A DNA stretch of 64,000 nucleotides from Veillonella rogosae JCM 15642 (GCF_002959775.1 NZ_PPCX01000002.1:248001-312000); one strand, 5' to 3'. Positions 18,414 through 28,048 are shown, counted from the stretch's first letter. A program made the numbers and translations. Notes: generated by a model not told the origin, from the letters alone.

Positions 18414-18623
18414 CTATCTATAATAATCGTCCTCGTAATCGTCTTTATACCGTATTGCATCAAGATCTGATGGTGACAGCACATTACCTTCTTCATCAAC
18501 ATATTCTCGGAATTCGTTAAAGTATACACCTGGAATATCTGATTCTTCTAACTCAGGTACATCCTCTGGCTCAATGTCCCAAAATTCTATTTCTACAGAT
18601 TGATTTTTATGCTTATTTATCAT
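18414..18623 (-). CDS. small acidic protein, unknown
   Basis: 69 residues, strongly acidic (runs such as EPEDVPELEESD and KDDYEDDYY at the end), probably cytosolic, with no membrane segment. An AGGGAG lies 10 bases before the ATG. Its size, acidity and position between an unknown membrane protein and the duplicated-domain protein at 17899 fit an accessory three-gene set. No family or function recognised. Confidence 0.5.
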   Translation of the reverse strand: MINKHKNQSVEIEFWDIEPEDVPELEESDIPGVYFNEFREYVDEEGNVLSPSDLDAIRYKDDYEDDYYR

Positions 18624-18651
18624 GTCCGAACACTCCCTTTATCAGAAAAAT

Positions 18652-19032
18652 CTACTTAAATACAAGAAAATTAACAAAAGTGTTGAATACAATAATAAAG
18701 ATAATTCGACTATAGATGTTTAATCTACTAATAACATCAGTTAATTTATAAGGCATATTGGTTTCTTTATTAATCTCTTTATTTACAATCTTCTTCAAAT
18801 AAACCAATTTAAGCATTTCGGATATAGATACTAAGAATAGAACTATAGCAAATATTTTATTACTATAATCAGCAAAAATTAAACCTAAATAAATTACTAA
18901 AACTTGGAAGATTTGTATAAATAAAAAAGATTTACTTCTTTTAAAAGAAGCAGATACAAAATATATTTCTTTTGATTTAGCTAGAACTACTATTGTAATA
19001 ACAGCCATTAATGTTAAAAAAAGAAAAATCAT
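18652..19032 (-). CDS. small multi-spanning membrane protein, unknown
   Basis: 126 residues with about four hydrophobic segments (roughly 1-18, 33-52, 58-76 and 105-124) separated by lysine-rich loops. No family recognised. First gene of the AT-rich three-gene group 17899-19032; AGGAGAAAATG provides its start. Confidence 0.55.
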   Translation of the reverse strand: MIFLFLTLMAVITIVVLAKSKEIYFVSASFKRSKSFLFIQIFQVLVIYLGLIFADYSNKIFAIVLFLVSISEMLKLVYLKKIVNKEINKETNMPYKLTDVISRLNIYSRIIFIIVFNTFVNFLVFK

Positions 19033-19108
19033 TTTCTCCTCGTAGTATAGTTATAGTAGGTAATATTATTAATTATTAATTGTATTTTAGCAAAATATAG
19101 AAAAATAA

Positions 19109-19136
19109 GCACTATATCCCATTTTGGATATAGTGC
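19109..19136 (-). terminator. intrinsic terminator after polC
   Basis: Perfect 11-bp stem (19109-19119 with 19126-19136), loop CATTTT, then TTATTTTTC on the minus strand. Confidence 0.88.
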
Positions 19137-19169
19137 CTACTTTGTATTTAAGCCTAACCTTGTATTTTA

Positions 19170-22100
19170 TTATGCCCCAAAGAGTGACATTTGTTCGTCT
19201 TCAGGTAGTTCACCACAGCATTTGAGTTCTTTCATAAGATCAATGATGGTGTTAGATACCTTGCAACGACGTTGCAAGTCTTTTAGAGATGTAAACGGAC
19301 GTTCTTCTCGTTCAGCTACGATAGCATCAGCTACTGTTTCACCTAAGGAATCAATAGCCAAGAATGGCGGCAATAGAGCACCATCTTTAATGCTAAAGCG
19401 TCTAGCTTCGGAGTGTTGAATATCTACATTAACAAAACGATAACCCCGTTGGTACATTTCCATAGATACTTCTAAGGCACTCATAAGGTCCTTATCTTTA
19501 GGACTGGCGGCGCGATCAAGAGCCTTAATACGATTGAACTCAGTCATTTGCGTTTTAAGGTCACCCGTCATAATGCGCAAATCAAAAGCCTTTGCTCGAA
19601 TGGAGAAATACGCTGCATAGAAAGCCAATGGGTGGTATACCTTAAACCAGGCTATACGGAAGGCCATCATTACATAAGCTACCGCATGGGCACGTGGGAA
19701 CAGATAGGAAATCTTTTTACAAGATTCAATAAACCATTCAGGAATATTGTTTTCCCGCATTTCTGCTTCAAACTCAGTCGTCGCTTGCCCTTGTTTATTT
19801 CGTTTTTCAATGCCCTTCCCTTTACGTACGTTTTCCATTACGAAGAAGCTATGCTTTCGATCCATACCGCGATGAATCAAGAAGTTCATTACATCGTCAC
19901 GAGTAGAGATGGCTTCGTTCAATTTACAAGTACCATTTTTAATGAGGTCTTGCGCATTATCGAGCCATACATTAGTACCATGAGAGAAACCAGAGATACG
20001 TACTAAGTCAGAGAACGTTTGGGGACGAGAGTCTTCCAGCATGCCTCGTACGAATTTCGTACCACATTCTGGAACGGCCAAGCTAGCTACTTGGTCACCT
20101 TGTAATTGCTCAGGTGTTAAGCCAATACCCTCTGTAGAGGAGAAAAGACTTAAAGTACGAGGATCATCGAACGGTATAGTTTTAGCATCTATACCTGTCA
20201 AATCCTCTAGCATACGAATGATAGTTGGATCATCATGGCCCAGAATATCGAGCTTAGTCATACGACCTTCGATGGAGTGATAGTCAAAGTGTGTCGTTAA
20301 TACACCACTTTCCTTCTTATTCGCTGGATGTTGTATAGGCGTAAAGTGATGCACATCCATATCGCGAGGACATACCATGATACCGCCAGGATGTTGGCCA
20401 GTAGTATTCTTAACATTGGTAAAGCCTTTTGCTAGATGTTCAAAGAAACCACTGCGAGCTTGAATATCTCGAACTTCGGCGTATTTTTTAACATAACCAA
20501 ACGCTGTTTTATCCGCAATAGTACCGATTGTACCCGCTTTAAATACATTGTCACGTCCAAATAGTTCTTCCGTATACTTGTGTGCCTTTGCTTGGTAATC
20601 ACCAGAGAAGTTAAGGTCGATATCTGGAACCTTATCACCTTCGAAACCAAGGAAGATGGCAAACGGAATATCATGGCCATTTGTTTGTAGCGCATGACCG
20701 CACTCTGGACAATCTTTACGTGGCAAGTCAAAACCACCTGCATATTCGCCCTTTTCAAAGAATTCAGAATGCTTACAGTTAGGACATACATAATGTGGCG
20801 GTAATGGATTTACCTCGGTAATTTCAGACATGGTTGCTGCAAAGGAAGAACCTACAGAACCACGAGAACCAACGAGATAACCATCATCAAGTGATTTTTT
20901 TACCAACTTATGAGCAATGTAATACAATACACCATAACCATTGGAGATAATACAATCTAGTTCATAATCGAGGCGCTCTTGTACTACGCGAGGCAATGGA
21001 TCACCATAAATGGCTTTTGCATTTCTATAACACATTTCTGTGAAAGCTTCATCGGCCCCTTCAATCTTAGGAGAATAGGTACCATCAGGAACTGGCTTAA
21101 TATCTTCAATGCTATCATTGATAGCACGCGTATTTGTAACAACTATTTCATAAGCTTTTTCTTCACTTAAATAAGGGAAGGATGCCAACATTTCATCGGT
21201 GGTACGCAAATGTAAATCCGGTTGTTCATCTGCATCTGGATAGCCACAGGCAGTTAACATGATTTCACGATAAATCTTTTCTTCTGGCGTTAAATAGTGA
21301 ACGTCACAAGTAGCACATACAGGTTTGTTTAAAGCCTCACCTAACTCGATCACTGTTTTGTTCATATCGATAAGGGCTTGTTCATCTGGCATAAGGCCTT
21401 TACGAACTAAGAACATATTATTCGTATGTGGCTGAACTTCTAAATAATCATAGAAGGACGCAACCTCTAATAGTTCTTCCTTGGTTGCACCGCGAACAAT
21501 GGATTGCATGAGCTCCCCAGCTTCACAAGCAGAGCCGATGATAATGCCTTCACGATGTTCTTCAATAACGGAACGTGGCAAGCGTGGGCGAACCTTGTAA
21601 TGTTCTAGGTGAGAAATAGATATCATCTTGTACAGATTGCGCAAACCTACCATATTTTTAGCTAATAAGATAATATGGTAACGTTTATCTTTTTCTTTTT
21701 TCTTCTTCTTATCTACTACAGGCTCTTCATCACGAGCAACAATTTCATCTTCAATGAGATAGCCTTCTACACCATAAATAACCTTAACGCCTAACTCCTT
21801 ACCAAGAGCTTGCGCCTCTGGAAAAGCTTGAACAACGCCATGATCAGTAATAGCTACTGCTGGATGACCCCATTTTTTTATTGTTTTGAATAAATCTTTA
21901 ACAGATACAAGGGCATCCTTATCGCTCATCTTAGTGTGTAAATGAAGCTCTACACGAGAGTCTGGACGATTTTCAGTGCGTTCTACACTAGTCGTTTCCA
22001 AAGCTTCAATACTACGAATAGATAGGATATAGTCTTTATCAAAGCGATCATCAAAGTTTACGCTACCTTGTACGCGAACACGTTGTAAACCTTTTAACTG

Positions 22101-22955
22101 TTTAAGTAAGGCGTCCCCTTCTTCAGGACTATTCGCAAACTTGATGAACTTAATACTATTCGTATCATCTACAATGCTGCCGTTAACGATACTTTTACCA
22201 GTCTTAGTATCACGTTTATCTAAGCCTACTAATACACCTTCAAAGATGACACTAGGTGTATCTAAGGTCCCCATAATTTTAGAAGTGACCCCTTCAATTT
22301 TAGGGCCTATAATCATACCCTCATCTGTAGGAACATCCTTCGGTGCACGACGAGGATATTTTCCATCCCCTTCACTGCCTTTAGATGTGGATTTTGTAGC
22401 GCTTTTTGGAGCAAAACCTTTACTTATTTTAGGTGCACTACTAACAGACGCTACGGTATCATTAACACTAGATGCTGCAACTGTTTGATGAGGTCGAGAA
22501 AGGACGACTGGACTATTATTGAAATAACCAAGTTCTACGGCTTCTACGAACGGTGCAAAATCATCAAACTCGGCATAGTCATCTTCATGATCATAGCCAG
22601 CAAAGGATTTACCTCTAGGCGCTTGGTTTTTAGCCTCTTCAGCCTCACGTTGCGCTTCTGCGGCCTCAATCCATTCACCAGCACCACAGCCACCGCCATA
22701 ATAATAGGTATCCAACCCTTCTCCAGTTTCAGTATCTACTTTCCAAGCAAAACAGCATGCTGTATCAGTATTTGTTGGAATATCGTCAAAGGATATGTTC
22801 TTCTCCTTATACCAAGCAGATAATCTGTCACGTAGGCTTAGCAGCGTAGAAAATGCAGAGTCTGCTGCTTGTATCATCACATGTTGGCTATGACAGTTCA
22901 CATAGAAGGAAGATTTCTTATTCTGTTTTGGTACAACACGATAACGTACTTTCAT
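19170..22955 (-). CDS. polC: DNA polymerase III alpha subunit, PolC type, without inserted exonuclease
   Basis: 1261 residues against roughly 1430 for Bacillus PolC. Order of parts: an unusual N-terminus (1-210) with a Cys/Gly-rich patch (YYYGGGCGAGEW near 85-96) and a low-complexity stretch; OB-fold region (about 213-320); PHP domain beginning VELHLHTKMSDKDA at 335; palm with PDIDLNFSGD; and the PolC-specific C-terminus (GLTPEQL, SGFSHGTNVWL). In PolC the 3'-5' exonuclease is normally inserted after the EGYL strand of PHP; here EGYLIEDEIV is followed by a 25-residue lysine-rich linker and then HIILLAKN. No DEDD exonuclease motif is visible. It replicates the chromosome with delta subunit HolA encoded 2 bases upstream. 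Confidence 0.93.
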   Translation of the reverse strand: MKVRYRVVPKQNKKSSFYVNCHSQHVMIQAADSAFSTLLSLRDRLSAWYKEKNISFDDIPTNTDTACCFAWKVDTETGEGLDTYYYGGGCGAGEWIEAAEAQREAEEAKNQAPRGKSFAGYDHEDDYAEFDDFAPFVEAVELGYFNNSPVVLSRPHQTVAASSVNDTVASVSSAPKISKGFAPKSATKSTSKGSEGDGKYPRRAPKDVPTDEGMIIGPKIEGVTSKIMGTLDTPSVIFEGVLVGLDKRDTKTGKSIVNGSIVDDTNSIKFIKFANSPEEGDALLKQLKGLQRVRVQGSVNFDDRFDKDYILSIRSIEALETTSVERTENRPDSRVELHLHTKMSDKDALVSVKDLFKTIKKWGHPAVAITDHGVVQAFPEAQALGKELGVKVIYGVEGYLIEDEIVARDEEPVVDKKKKKEKDKRYHIILLAKNMVGLRNLYKMISISHLEHYKVRPRLPRSVIEEHREGIIIGSACEAGELMQSIVRGATKEELLEVASFYDYLEVQPHTNNMFLVRKGLMPDEQALIDMNKTVIELGEALNKPVCATCDVHYLTPEEKIYREIMLTACGYPDADEQPDLHLRTTDEMLASFPYLSEEKAYEIVVTNTRAINDSIEDIKPVPDGTYSPKIEGADEAFTEMCYRNAKAIYGDPLPRVVQERLDYELDCIISNGYGVLYYIAHKLVKKSLDDGYLVGSRGSVGSSFAATMSEITEVNPLPPHYVCPNCKHSEFFEKGEYAGGFDLPRKDCPECGHALQTNGHDIPFAIFLGFEGDKVPDIDLNFSGDYQAKAHKYTEELFGRDNVFKAGTIGTIADKTAFGYVKKYAEVRDIQARSGFFEHLAKGFTNVKNTTGQHPGGIMVCPRDMDVHHFTPIQHPANKKESGVLTTHFDYHSIEGRMTKLDILGHDDPTIIRMLEDLTGIDAKTIPFDDPRTLSLFSSTEGIGLTPEQLQGDQVASLAVPECGTKFVRGMLEDSRPQTFSDLVRISGFSHGTNVWLDNAQDLIKNGTCKLNEAISTRDDVMNFLIHRGMDRKHSFFVMENVRKGKGIEKRNKQGQATTEFEAEMRENNIPEWFIESCKKISYLFPRAHAVAYVMMAFRIAWFKVYHPLAFYAAYFSIRAKAFDLRIMTGDLKTQMTEFNRIKALDRAASPKDKDLMSALEVSMEMYQRGYRFVNVDIQHSEARRFSIKDGALLPPFLAIDSLGETVADAIVAEREERPFTSLKDLQRRCKVSNTIIDLMKELKCCGELPEDEQMSLFGA

Positions 22956-22957
22956 TT

Positions 22958-23935
22958 TTATCCCTTATACCCACAATAGGTAATACATAAATCTCTAAAT
23001 CGCCAAATATCGCCCTTACTACTACGACTATCTAGGATAATCTCATACAAACCTTTTAATAAAGCTCGTAATGCTTTCGTAGAAATACGAGAGCTCGCTT
23101 CATAAGCAAGTTTGATCGGATACGGTTTAAATGACGAATCATGGTCCTTACATAAGTTTTGTATGGCTTGAACAGACATTCCCGCTTGTCGACATTCATT
23201 GACTAGTAGCTGTAAACGTAATTGCCCCTCAATATAGCTCATAGCTCGGTCTAATTCTTTATAGCCAAACATAAACGGAAATAGTTCAAGCAATGTATCA
23301 ATATCTCGTTTTAACAGAGCCTCTTTAAAGGTGAAAATATTTTTAGCACCATAATCACTGCCATTTTCTTCTAGGAATTCTTTGGTAATGACTTTTTCCC
23401 CTGTAATTTGCAAGAAATAACGGTCAAATTCGGTTCTCATGAAAGAAACTGGTACATCTTGCCACAAATCGATGAGATGAGCTACATATTCCTGTGCATC
23501 AGGTGTCATTTTAAATCCATTAGACGTACAGTACTGACGTATCCACATCACAAGGTCTGCCCCTTCAAGGCGCTTGCATTGATGATTTGGTATTTTATCC
23601 AGAATCTCCTTATTCTGTTTAATCCGTTTATCAATCATATCATGATAAATCAAAAGAATGGGATTATCCCCATTATATTCCATGATGAGCTCATACAATG
23701 GAACCCAAGCATCGCTATTTTTGCCGCTTTTACGAATGATAGGCAAGTTAACTAAACAGAATACCTTTTGATCACCAAATAGTGAATCTTCACATAGCTT
23801 TTCACTAATCTTCTGTGGGCCAGCTTCATCGTCTAATACGGTCACTGGAAGGTCTGGATAGGCACTTAAAAATTTGCGTTTTTCTTCTTCAATTAATTGT
23901 GGCTCATCACCATAAATAAGCTGAATATGTGCCAT
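22958..23935 (-). CDS. holA: DNA polymerase III delta subunit (clamp loader)
   Basis: 325 residues. HolA opens the sliding clamp in the clamp-loader complex. The N-terminus AHIQLIYGDEPQLIEEEKRKF is the family's typical opening, and the three-domain pattern continues to the C-terminal helical bundle (SRSSKGDIWRFRDLCITYCG). The frame could be extended five codons to 23950, but those codons (ATGAAAGGAGG) contain the ribosome binding site for the ATG at 23935, so I choose the latter. It lies 11 bases after comEC and 2 bases before polC. Confidence 0.9.
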   Translation of the reverse strand: MAHIQLIYGDEPQLIEEEKRKFLSAYPDLPVTVLDDEAGPQKISEKLCEDSLFGDQKVFCLVNLPIIRKSGKNSDAWVPLYELIMEYNGDNPILLIYHDMIDKRIKQNKEILDKIPNHQCKRLEGADLVMWIRQYCTSNGFKMTPDAQEYVAHLIDLWQDVPVSFMRTEFDRYFLQITGEKVITKEFLEENGSDYGAKNIFTFKEALLKRDIDTLLELFPFMFGYKELDRAMSYIEGQLRLQLLVNECRQAGMSVQAIQNLCKDHDSSFKPYPIKLAYEASSRISTKALRALLKGLYEIILDSRSSKGDIWRFRDLCITYCGYKG

Positions 23936-23946
23936 AGTTCCTCCTT

Positions 23947-26184
23947 TCACAGATATATATCCTCGATATAGCTGTACCCCATTATATACATGTGTTCTGA
24001 CGAAGGATCCACATCGCGTAAAGCCCCATGGGGACTTCCAAATAGAACTGTACTAGTAGGTGAAATACGTCCAATTTCAGTCATTACACTGGATCGACTC
24101 GTTATATATAATGAATTAGTCTTATCATTTAATTTTAGTTTTTTTTCTCTACTTTGTCCATTATATACGACGATTTGGTTCATACTATTTTTATATACCA
24201 CCTTTGCAGAACCATTACTATGAAAGTACGCAACTTTTACGCTTTTAGGATGTACGCCATAGGCTCTAATGGCTTGATTGATAAGCCTTTCATTAGGTGC
24301 AGTCTTAATATGATCTGGCGCATCGATTAATAGATGTGCCCCTTCATGATTTGGTTCTATACAAAGTAAAACATTGCATTGCTTCATTGGAATATAATGA
24401 ACTAATGTATACTGATGATGATGCGTAACATAATAGGAAGCACCAAAGGTTAAAATCATTAAAGATAATGATATTACTATATGTACAGTATATCTTTTTC
24501 TATGCGTCAAAAAGTACGTAAATAATCCTAATAGTACATAATATATATAGGCACAATAAGGATGCATTATACCAAGCCATAGTAGACTGCCACTACGACC
24601 TAATACATGATTTAAATATAAGGATATTCGCAATAGTACATCTACTAAAGACCACATTAACGATATTGGGAGTACATAACTGACTAAAGTACTTACAAAT
24701 ATTAAAACTATGGATATATCTAATAAGGGCGCTACTATACAGGCTGCTAACAAACTAGCAATGCTAATATAGTGAAAGTAATAGAGCTGTAACGGCATAA
24801 TTAATAACTGTGCAGATACACATAATACTAGCGGTGTTTTTATCCATCTAGGTAGCCACTGTATTCGTTCATATAATACCGTTCCCCATATGAGTAAACC
24901 ATAAGTCGCCCCAAAGGATAGTTGAAAGCTTACATCAAATAAGGAGAACGGATCATATATGACACATAAAATAGCACATATACATAACGCTTGTTTGGCC
25001 TGATATAGTCGTCCTTTTATATAGGCGATACACATGAGTATGCTCATCATCGTAGCACGTAGAACAGGTGCATCACCGCCTACAATACCACAATATATAC
25101 AAGCAACTATAATACCAAGGATTAAACATGTACGCTTCTTTAACTTAATAAATCGTCCAAGTCCATACACAAGGGCTAATAACAAAGCAATATGCGATCC
25201 TGATATGGATAAAATATGGATAAGGCCTGTATAGGAGAAAGCCTTCATTTGGTCTTCTCCCAGTTCACTATAATGACCACCTAAAGCTAATGCTTGAGCT
25301 AATACTTTTTGCGGTCCCTCTAGATTGTGACCAATATTTTTATCTATAGATTCGCGTAATACACCAGCAATTAATAAGCCTTTCCTATATAGTTTTTCAA
25401 AATAGGTTTCTTTATAGTGAAATGCCTGTAAGTCTTTATTGTTAGCAACTCGGTATATACCATCATAGATACGTCCTCGAGTATTGGAGCTCATATAGCG
25501 GCCTCGAAGATTAATACGACCTTCCTCTTCAATGAGAAATAAGGGCTTTGGTGTGCCTTCAACAATTGCATATTCTCCTAGTCGTATGGGATAGTTCGTA
25601 GTAGATATCTTTGAGTATACTTGTAAACGCCCCTGTGCTTTAATATAGTCATTTTTTGCAGTATTTTTATAGGGATGTAGGCCATGAATTTCAATAATGT
25701 ATTTGTAATACTCCTGTCCATTCAAATTTACTGTTTCAGGTGCAGCAACAACCGTACAAAGGTATTCCCCTTCTTGCTGTAAATAATATGATGTATAACT
25801 ATTAAAATGTATAATCCGTAAATCTGTTTGACAATAAGATAAACCAACTAAAACAAATACTAAGACCATTAACTTGCTAAGTGAATGCCATCTATCAGAC
25901 AATTGAAATGCCTTGAAAATACCTACAACTATAATAGCTAACCCCATAGCAAAGATGTAGCGCATCTGATTAAGTACTGGATAATACTGACCATAGCCTA
26001 ATATTGTACCCATAATTATAGAACCCAATATAATATGTGCCCATTGGCTATGCGTTATAGATTGTTTCTTATTGACCAAATCTAAAGAATTTAAACACGG
26101 ATCAACATACTGAAAATTTTCATGTCTACTTATTGATTTAGATTGTAATTTTGTCTTTAATCTTCTTAAATACGCCGTCACCAA
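23947..26184 (-). CDS. comEC: ComEC/Rec2 DNA uptake channel with degenerate C-terminal domain
   Basis: 745 residues, inner-membrane DNA translocation channel. Order: N-terminal membrane helices, a soluble OB-like DUF4131 region (about 130-250), then the competence domain with the hallmark HILSISGSHIALL near 325 and many further helices to about 570. The final ~150 residues replace the metallo-beta-lactamase domain: after LVHYIPMKQCNVLLC the usual VGQGD and HxHxDH metal motifs are absent (YFHSNGS stands where the histidine cluster is expected). Start is TTG at 26184, inside the end of comEA (47-base overlap) after GGGGGTGAAGGG; later starts are possible. Confidence 0.88.
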   Translation of the reverse strand: MVTAYLRRLKTKLQSKSISRHENFQYVDPCLNSLDLVNKKQSITHSQWAHIILGSIIMGTILGYGQYYPVLNQMRYIFAMGLAIIVVGIFKAFQLSDRWHSLSKLMVLVFVLVGLSYCQTDLRIIHFNSYTSYYLQQEGEYLCTVVAAPETVNLNGQEYYKYIIEIHGLHPYKNTAKNDYIKAQGRLQVYSKISTTNYPIRLGEYAIVEGTPKPLFLIEEEGRINLRGRYMSSNTRGRIYDGIYRVANNKDLQAFHYKETYFEKLYRKGLLIAGVLRESIDKNIGHNLEGPQKVLAQALALGGHYSELGEDQMKAFSYTGLIHILSISGSHIALLLALVYGLGRFIKLKKRTCLILGIIVACIYCGIVGGDAPVLRATMMSILMCIAYIKGRLYQAKQALCICAILCVIYDPFSLFDVSFQLSFGATYGLLIWGTVLYERIQWLPRWIKTPLVLCVSAQLLIMPLQLYYFHYISIASLLAACIVAPLLDISIVLIFVSTLVSYVLPISLMWSLVDVLLRISLYLNHVLGRSGSLLWLGIMHPYCAYIYYVLLGLFTYFLTHRKRYTVHIVISLSLMILTFGASYYVTHHHQYTLVHYIPMKQCNVLLCIEPNHEGAHLLIDAPDHIKTAPNERLINQAIRAYGVHPKSVKVAYFHSNGSAKVVYKNSMNQIVVYNGQSREKKLKLNDKTNSLYITSRSSVMTEIGRISPTSTVLFGSPHGALRDVDPSSEHMYIMGYSYIEDIYL

Positions 26185-26707
26185 TGCCCTTCACCCCCTT
26201 GATGCCTTCAACAGATGTAAAGGGACCTTTTTGTGAGCGATATTCTTCTATTCTTTTAGCCATAGCAGGACCAATGCCGGGCAACGCATCTAGTTCTTTA
26301 GCAGTAGCTGTATTAATATTTATCTTATTACCACGTAATAACGCTTCAGGATTTCCGTGAAAGTTAAATACTACATGAATATGATCTCCTCCAGTAACTG
26401 ATTTAGCCATATTAATAGACTCAACATCTGCATACGGTAACAGTCCTCCTGCTAGCTTGATAACATCTCCTACTGTTGCTGAGCTTTCAAGCTCATATAG
26501 ACCAGGTGAAACTACGGCACCTGTAATATAAGCAATCGGTTTATTAGATATTTCTGCTACATTTGATATAGAAGAACTTCCATCTACTCCCCCTTCAACA
26601 AGGACAGAATCGCTTTCATCTGTTATAATAGGCCATAGGAAATAAATTCCTACTAAAATACATAGGATTAATATAATTATCATATACGGCTTCAATTTAT
26701 ATTTCAT
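26138..26707 (-). CDS. comEA: ComEA competence DNA receptor
   Basis: 189 residues: short cytosolic N-terminus, one membrane anchor (about 8-28), an SLBB domain (PIAYITGAVVSPGLYELE) and a helix-hairpin-helix pair at the C-terminus (NINTATAKELDALPGIGPAMAKRI and VEGIKGVKGIGDGVF) that binds double-stranded DNA. The frame extends 17 codons upstream, but AGGAGGTGCACT directly precedes the ATG at 26707, so I use that start. It passes incoming DNA to ComEC, whose gene overlaps its 3' end. With comEC and dprA and yifB/comM elsewhere in the window it indicates natural transformation. Confidence 0.93.
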   Translation of the reverse strand: MKYKLKPYMIIILILCILVGIYFLWPIITDESDSVLVEGGVDGSSSISNVAEISNKPIAYITGAVVSPGLYELESSATVGDVIKLAGGLLPYADVESINMAKSVTGGDHIHVVFNFHGNPEALLRGNKININTATAKELDALPGIGPAMAKRIEEYRSQKGPFTSVEGIKGVKGIGDGVFKKIKDKITI

Positions 26708-26744
26708 AGTGCACCTCCTACTGAAGGATTTCCCTATGAAAAAT

Positions 26745-26790
26745 AAAACTCCTACCACTGACTCTATTAGTCACACTAGCAGGAGTTTAA
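26745..26790 (-). other. imperfect hairpin between comEA and the aminopeptidase gene
   Basis: Outer arms AAACTCCT / AGGAGTTT and inner arms GACT / AGTC around CTATT, with mismatches between. On the minus strand TTTTATTTTTC follows, giving it terminator form upstream of comEA; it might attenuate com transcription or stop antisense reads. Evidence is structural only. Confidence 0.5.
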
Positions 26791-26818
26791 CAATTGATGT
26801 CGAATAAAAGGAGAATTT

Positions 26819-28048
26819 ATGAATCAAGAAACATTAAAAAAATACGCCCATACATTACTAAAGTACGGCGTAAATTTACAACAAGACCAAACATTAGTTA
26901 TTTCTGTTGATGTAGAAAATAAAGATTTTGCAGTAATTGTTACTGAAGAAGCCTATGAGCTAGGCGCAAAAGAGGTAGTTCTTAACTGGAGATGTTCCCC
27001 TATCGCTCGTCAACGCTTATTACATGCTAAAGAATCTGTCTTAGAAAAACCGGCTAACTGGATTCCTGAATTCTACAAGCAATACATCGATGATAAGGCA
27101 GCATTTTTATCTTTGATCAGTGCTAATCCTAAAGCATTAGAAGGTATCCCAACAGATCGTATTTCCTTACAGTCTCGCAATTTAAATAAAGCATTATCCT
27201 TCTATCACACAGCGATCATGAACTCTTCTGTTACATGGTGTGTTGCATCTGTACCGACCGTTCTATGGGCAGATTTACTTGGCTATGAAGGTACTGACGA
27301 AGAAAAAATCGACCAATTGTGGGCTACATTATTAAAACTTTGCCGCATTGAAGGTATTGAACCAAAAGATACATATCGTCATCACATGGCAAAATTGCGT
27401 CGTCGCTGTGAAGCATTGAATAAATTAGACTTAAAATCATTGCGCTACACTTGTGAAAACGGCACCGACCTTTTATTAGAATTGCCAGAAGGTCATATCT
27501 GGCTAGGTGGTGAAGAATCCTCTAAAGATGGTACTATTTTCAATGCTAATATTCCTACAGAGGAAGTTTTCTCTGCTCCTCAATATAATGGTGTAAATGG
27601 CGTTGTACACAGCACAAAACCATTAATTTACCATGGCAATACAATTTCTGATTTCTCCTTCACCTTTAAAGAAGGTAAAATTGTAGAATACACTGCAAAA
27701 GAAGGTTATGAAGTTCTAAAAGAATTAGTAGAAACTGATGAAGGTTCCCACTACCTTGGCGAAGTAGCCTTAGTGGATCACTTCAGCCCAATTAGCCAAT
27801 CTAACCAAATCTTCTATGAAACATTATTTGATGAAAATGCATCCTGCCATTTAGCAATTGGCGCATCCTATCCTACATGCCTTAAAAACAGCGATGGTTT
27901 ATCTGAAGAGGAATTAAAGGAGCGCGGCCTTAACCACTCCTTAACGCATGTGGACTTTATGATTGGTCATGAACGCATGAATATCAAAGGCTACACTCGT
28001 GATGGTCAAGCCGTTGATATTATGATTGACGGTCGTTTACAAGTATAA
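26819..28048 (+). CDS. M29 family metallo-aminopeptidase
   Basis: 409 residues, the length of AmpS/PepS/aminopeptidase II. Opening block LKKYAHTLLKYGVNLQQDQTLVI and the N-domain pattern (AYELGAKEVVLNW) are typical; metal-site candidates include the EVALVD, HLAIGASYP and HVDFMIG blocks in the C-terminal half, which match the family's conserved E, H and D positions. It removes N-terminal residues from peptides in the cytosol. ATG follows AAAAGGAGAATTT. It is alone on the plus strand with its own terminator. Confidence 0.9.
   Translation: MNQETLKKYAHTLLKYGVNLQQDQTLVISVDVENKDFAVIVTEEAYELGAKEVVLNWRCSPIARQRLLHAKESVLEKPANWIPEFYKQYIDDKAAFLSLISANPKALEGIPTDRISLQSRNLNKALSFYHTAIMNSSVTWCVASVPTVLWADLLGYEGTDEEKIDQLWATLLKLCRIEGIEPKDTYRHHMAKLRRRCEALNKLDLKSLRYTCENGTDLLLELPEGHIWLGGEESSKDGTIFNANIPTEEVFSAPQYNGVNGVVHSTKPLIYHGNTISDFSFTFKEGKIVEYTAKEGYEVLKELVETDEGSHYLGEVALVDHFSPISQSNQIFYETLFDENASCHLAIGASYPTCLKNSDGLSEEELKERGLNHSLTHVDFMIGHERMNIKGYTRDGQAVDIMIDGRLQV

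Noticed and set aside
19548-20006. Plus-strand 152-codon frame inside polC
   Set aside because: Antisense shadow of a well-conserved polymerase region.
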